Assembly (NCBI GenBank): GCA_052388025.1
Contig: JBQTIP010000194.1
Coordinates: 1 to 5,693 of the forward strand
Source: JBQTIP01 sp052388025
Lineage (GTDB): Bacteria > Actinomycetota > UBA4738 > HRBIN12
Direction of reading: 5' to 3'
DNA length: 5,693 nt
The notes below the pieces were generated by a model that had not been told where the DNA came from, ran no database searches, and worked only from the letters and a program-made list of their open reading frames with translations. Positions 5,522 through 5,693 of the stretch are shown here, piece by piece (the stretch's first letter is position 1; each line of letters begins with the position of its first letter). A program made the position numbers and the translations under genes.

Positions 5522-5693
5522 ATGGACATAGGCATCGGGCTTCCGAACACGATCCCCGGAGCGGATGGAAAGACCTTGCTGGGATGGGCCAGACGGGCCG
5601 AGGAGCGAGGGTTCTCCTCGCTGGCCACGATCGACCGGGTGGCCTACCCCAACTACGACTCGCTGATCACCCTCGCGGCCGCCGGAGCCGTGA
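5522..5693 (+). CDS. LLM-class flavin/F420-dependent oxidoreductase, 5' part only
   Basis: Only the first 57 codons are in the window; the gene runs off the right edge with no stop. The N-terminus MDIGIGLPNTIPGADG followed by LLGWARRAEERGFSSL (19-34) and IDRVAYPNYDSLITLAAA (37-54) matches the luciferase-like monooxygenase (LLM) superfamily: the first beta strand of the TIM barrel, the helix-1 WARRAEE region and the second strand with its conserved aspartate. Family members use FMN or coenzyme F420 to oxidise or reduce varied substrates. The form seen here resembles the F420-type proteins common in actinobacteria, but cofactor and substrate cannot be settled from this fragment. It is divergent from chrA and has its own ribosome binding site. 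Confidence 0.85.
   Translation, partial: MDIGIGLPNTIPGADGKTLLGWARRAEERGFSSLATIDRVAYPNYDSLITLAAAGAV

Overview
This GC-rich window most resembles a chromosome segment from an actinobacterium or a similar high-GC lineage. The evidence is indirect: strong G/C bias at third codon positions, a final gene that looks like an F420-type LLM oxidoreductase, and start codons lacking a Shine-Dalgarno that sit 7 bases after a TANNNT hexamer, as in leaderless promoters. No 16S gene or other decisive marker is present, so the phylum is an inference. No mobile element, CRISPR array, tRNA or rRNA was seen.

Layout: prephenate dehydratase (minus, 3-824) follows an orphan NarL/FixJ response regulator (minus, 881-1567). 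Across an 81-base gap, a YyaL/Spata20-type thioredoxin-domain protein (plus, 1649-3724) is divergent from the regulator. Two bases after its stop begins a Bcp-type peroxiredoxin (plus, 3727-4191). A two-domain chromate transporter of the CHR family (minus, 4198-5352) converges on it with 6 bases between the stops. A 169-base divergent gap then leads to the 5' end of an LLM-class oxidoreductase (plus, from 5522), cut by the window edge.

The most notable feature is the peroxiredoxin. Its reading frame contains one in-frame TGA (3862-3864), exactly where the family carries the peroxidatic cysteine, in the context T-P-G-[TGA]-T-T-Q. The frame stays open and family-like on both sides. Eleven bases after the TGA is a 17-base hairpin (6-bp stem, 5-base loop containing GU), which is the geometry of a bacterial SECIS element. 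The gene is best read as a selenoprotein with Sec46, not as a pseudogene or two small genes. The protein has no cysteine at all, including the usual resolving position, so it should be a one-Sec enzyme needing an external reductant. The cotranscribed upstream protein has a thioredoxin-like domain with a CHWC motif and is a candidate, unproven, partner.

The other genes are ordinary housekeeping or accessory functions: phenylalanine synthesis, a LuxR-type regulator without a kinase nearby, oxyanion export and a flavin/F420 oxidoreductase.
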